Below, one piece after another: positions 6,427-6,544 of a stretch of 6,544 nucleotides of DNA. This DNA is from an uncultured Eubacteriales bacterium (GTDB lineage: Bacteria; Bacillota; Clostridia; Lachnospirales; CAG-274), in NCBI GenBank assembly GCA_902495025.1, contig CABUWB010000105.1, positions 1 through 6,544 on the forward strand, written 5' to 3'. The notes beneath the pieces are model-generated. The model did no database searches. It was not told the DNA's origin and was given only the letters and a program-made list of their open reading frames with translations. Numbering within the stretch: position 1 is the stretch's first letter; every line of letters starts with the position of its first letter. Both the position numbers and the translations under genes were made by a program.

Positions 6427-6544
6427 TAGGGGCGGCAACCTGCCGCCCGTTAGCAATGATAATATGCTAAAATTAGGGCGGATATGGAATCCGCCTCAGG
6501 TTGCATAGGCGAGCAGTATTGCAAGGCAATACGACCAGCCCCTA
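6427..6544. repeat. Nested inverted-repeat element, REP/MITE-like, reaching the window edge
   Basis: The outer ends are TAGGGGC (6427-6433) and GCCCCTA (6538-6544). Inside are four hairpins in a row: GGGCGGCA/TGCCGCCC with a 3-nt loop (6430-6448), TTAGCA/TGCTAA (6450-6470), GGCGGAT/ATCCGCC (6477-6495) and GTATTGC/GCAATAC with a 3-nt loop (6516-6532). A long-range pair GCAACCTG (6435-6442) with CAGGTTGC (6497-6504) competes with the first hairpin. No coding sequence is seen. This density of perfect arms in 118 bp suggests a small non-autonomous repeat or a tandem of palindromic units. The right boundary cannot be fixed because the window ends there. Confidence 0.6.

Noticed and set aside
6427..6544. 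CRISPR array at the right edge
   Set aside because: The repeated words are inverted hairpin arms of different sequence, not direct repeats with equal spacers.

Overview
All recognisable genes lie on the minus strand, so transcription runs from high to low coordinates. The order is a rhomboid protease (6320-5256), a secreted leucine-rich-repeat protein with a C-terminal dockerin-like module (5230-3917), secA (3743-1164) and prfB for release factor 2 (929-1, running off the left edge). The secA-prfB order is well known in Bacillota. A BspA-type LRR/dockerin protein, GAGGTG-like ribosome binding sites and a YqgP-like rhomboid with a soluble N-terminal domain all point to an anaerobic clostridial gut or rumen bacterium, most likely Oscillospiraceae/Ruminococcus-like. 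The taxonomic call is inference; there is no rRNA marker here.

Layout, right to left. 6544-6427 is a compact nest of inverted repeats bounded by TAGGGGC/GCCCCTA. It looks like a small palindromic repeat element and may continue past the edge. 6426-6321 is an AT-rich leader with a plausible promoter for the rhomboid. The rhomboid starts at a TTG with a good Shine-Dalgarno, and 25 bp after it ends comes the LRR-dockerin gene, so the two look like one operon. A 173-bp AT-rich gap (3916-3744) holds a hairpin and a candidate secA promoter. SecA is full length with every motor motif and the C-terminal zinc-binding tail. The 234 bp between secA and prfB hold a 148-bp imperfect palindrome with matching ends (a MITE-like element, 1008-1155) and a separate GC-rich 8-bp hairpin (966-989) just upstream of prfB.

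prfB needs a +1 frameshift after codon 26, as in the classic autoregulated RF2 genes. Here the in-frame stop is UAA, not the usual UGA, and the G-rich Shine-Dalgarno-like stimulator sits 5 nt, not 3 nt, from the CUU slip codon. UAA can be read by RF1 as well as RF2, so feedback control may be weaker or different. This is the most interesting single observation.

Functionally, secA (export motor) and prfB (translation termination) are housekeeping genes. The LRR-dockerin protein carries a Sec signal peptide, so it would be exported through SecA, and its dockerin could dock it onto a cohesin-bearing scaffold. Why it is paired with an intramembrane protease is unknown. I found no CRISPR array, tRNA, rRNA, transposase gene or obvious defence system.
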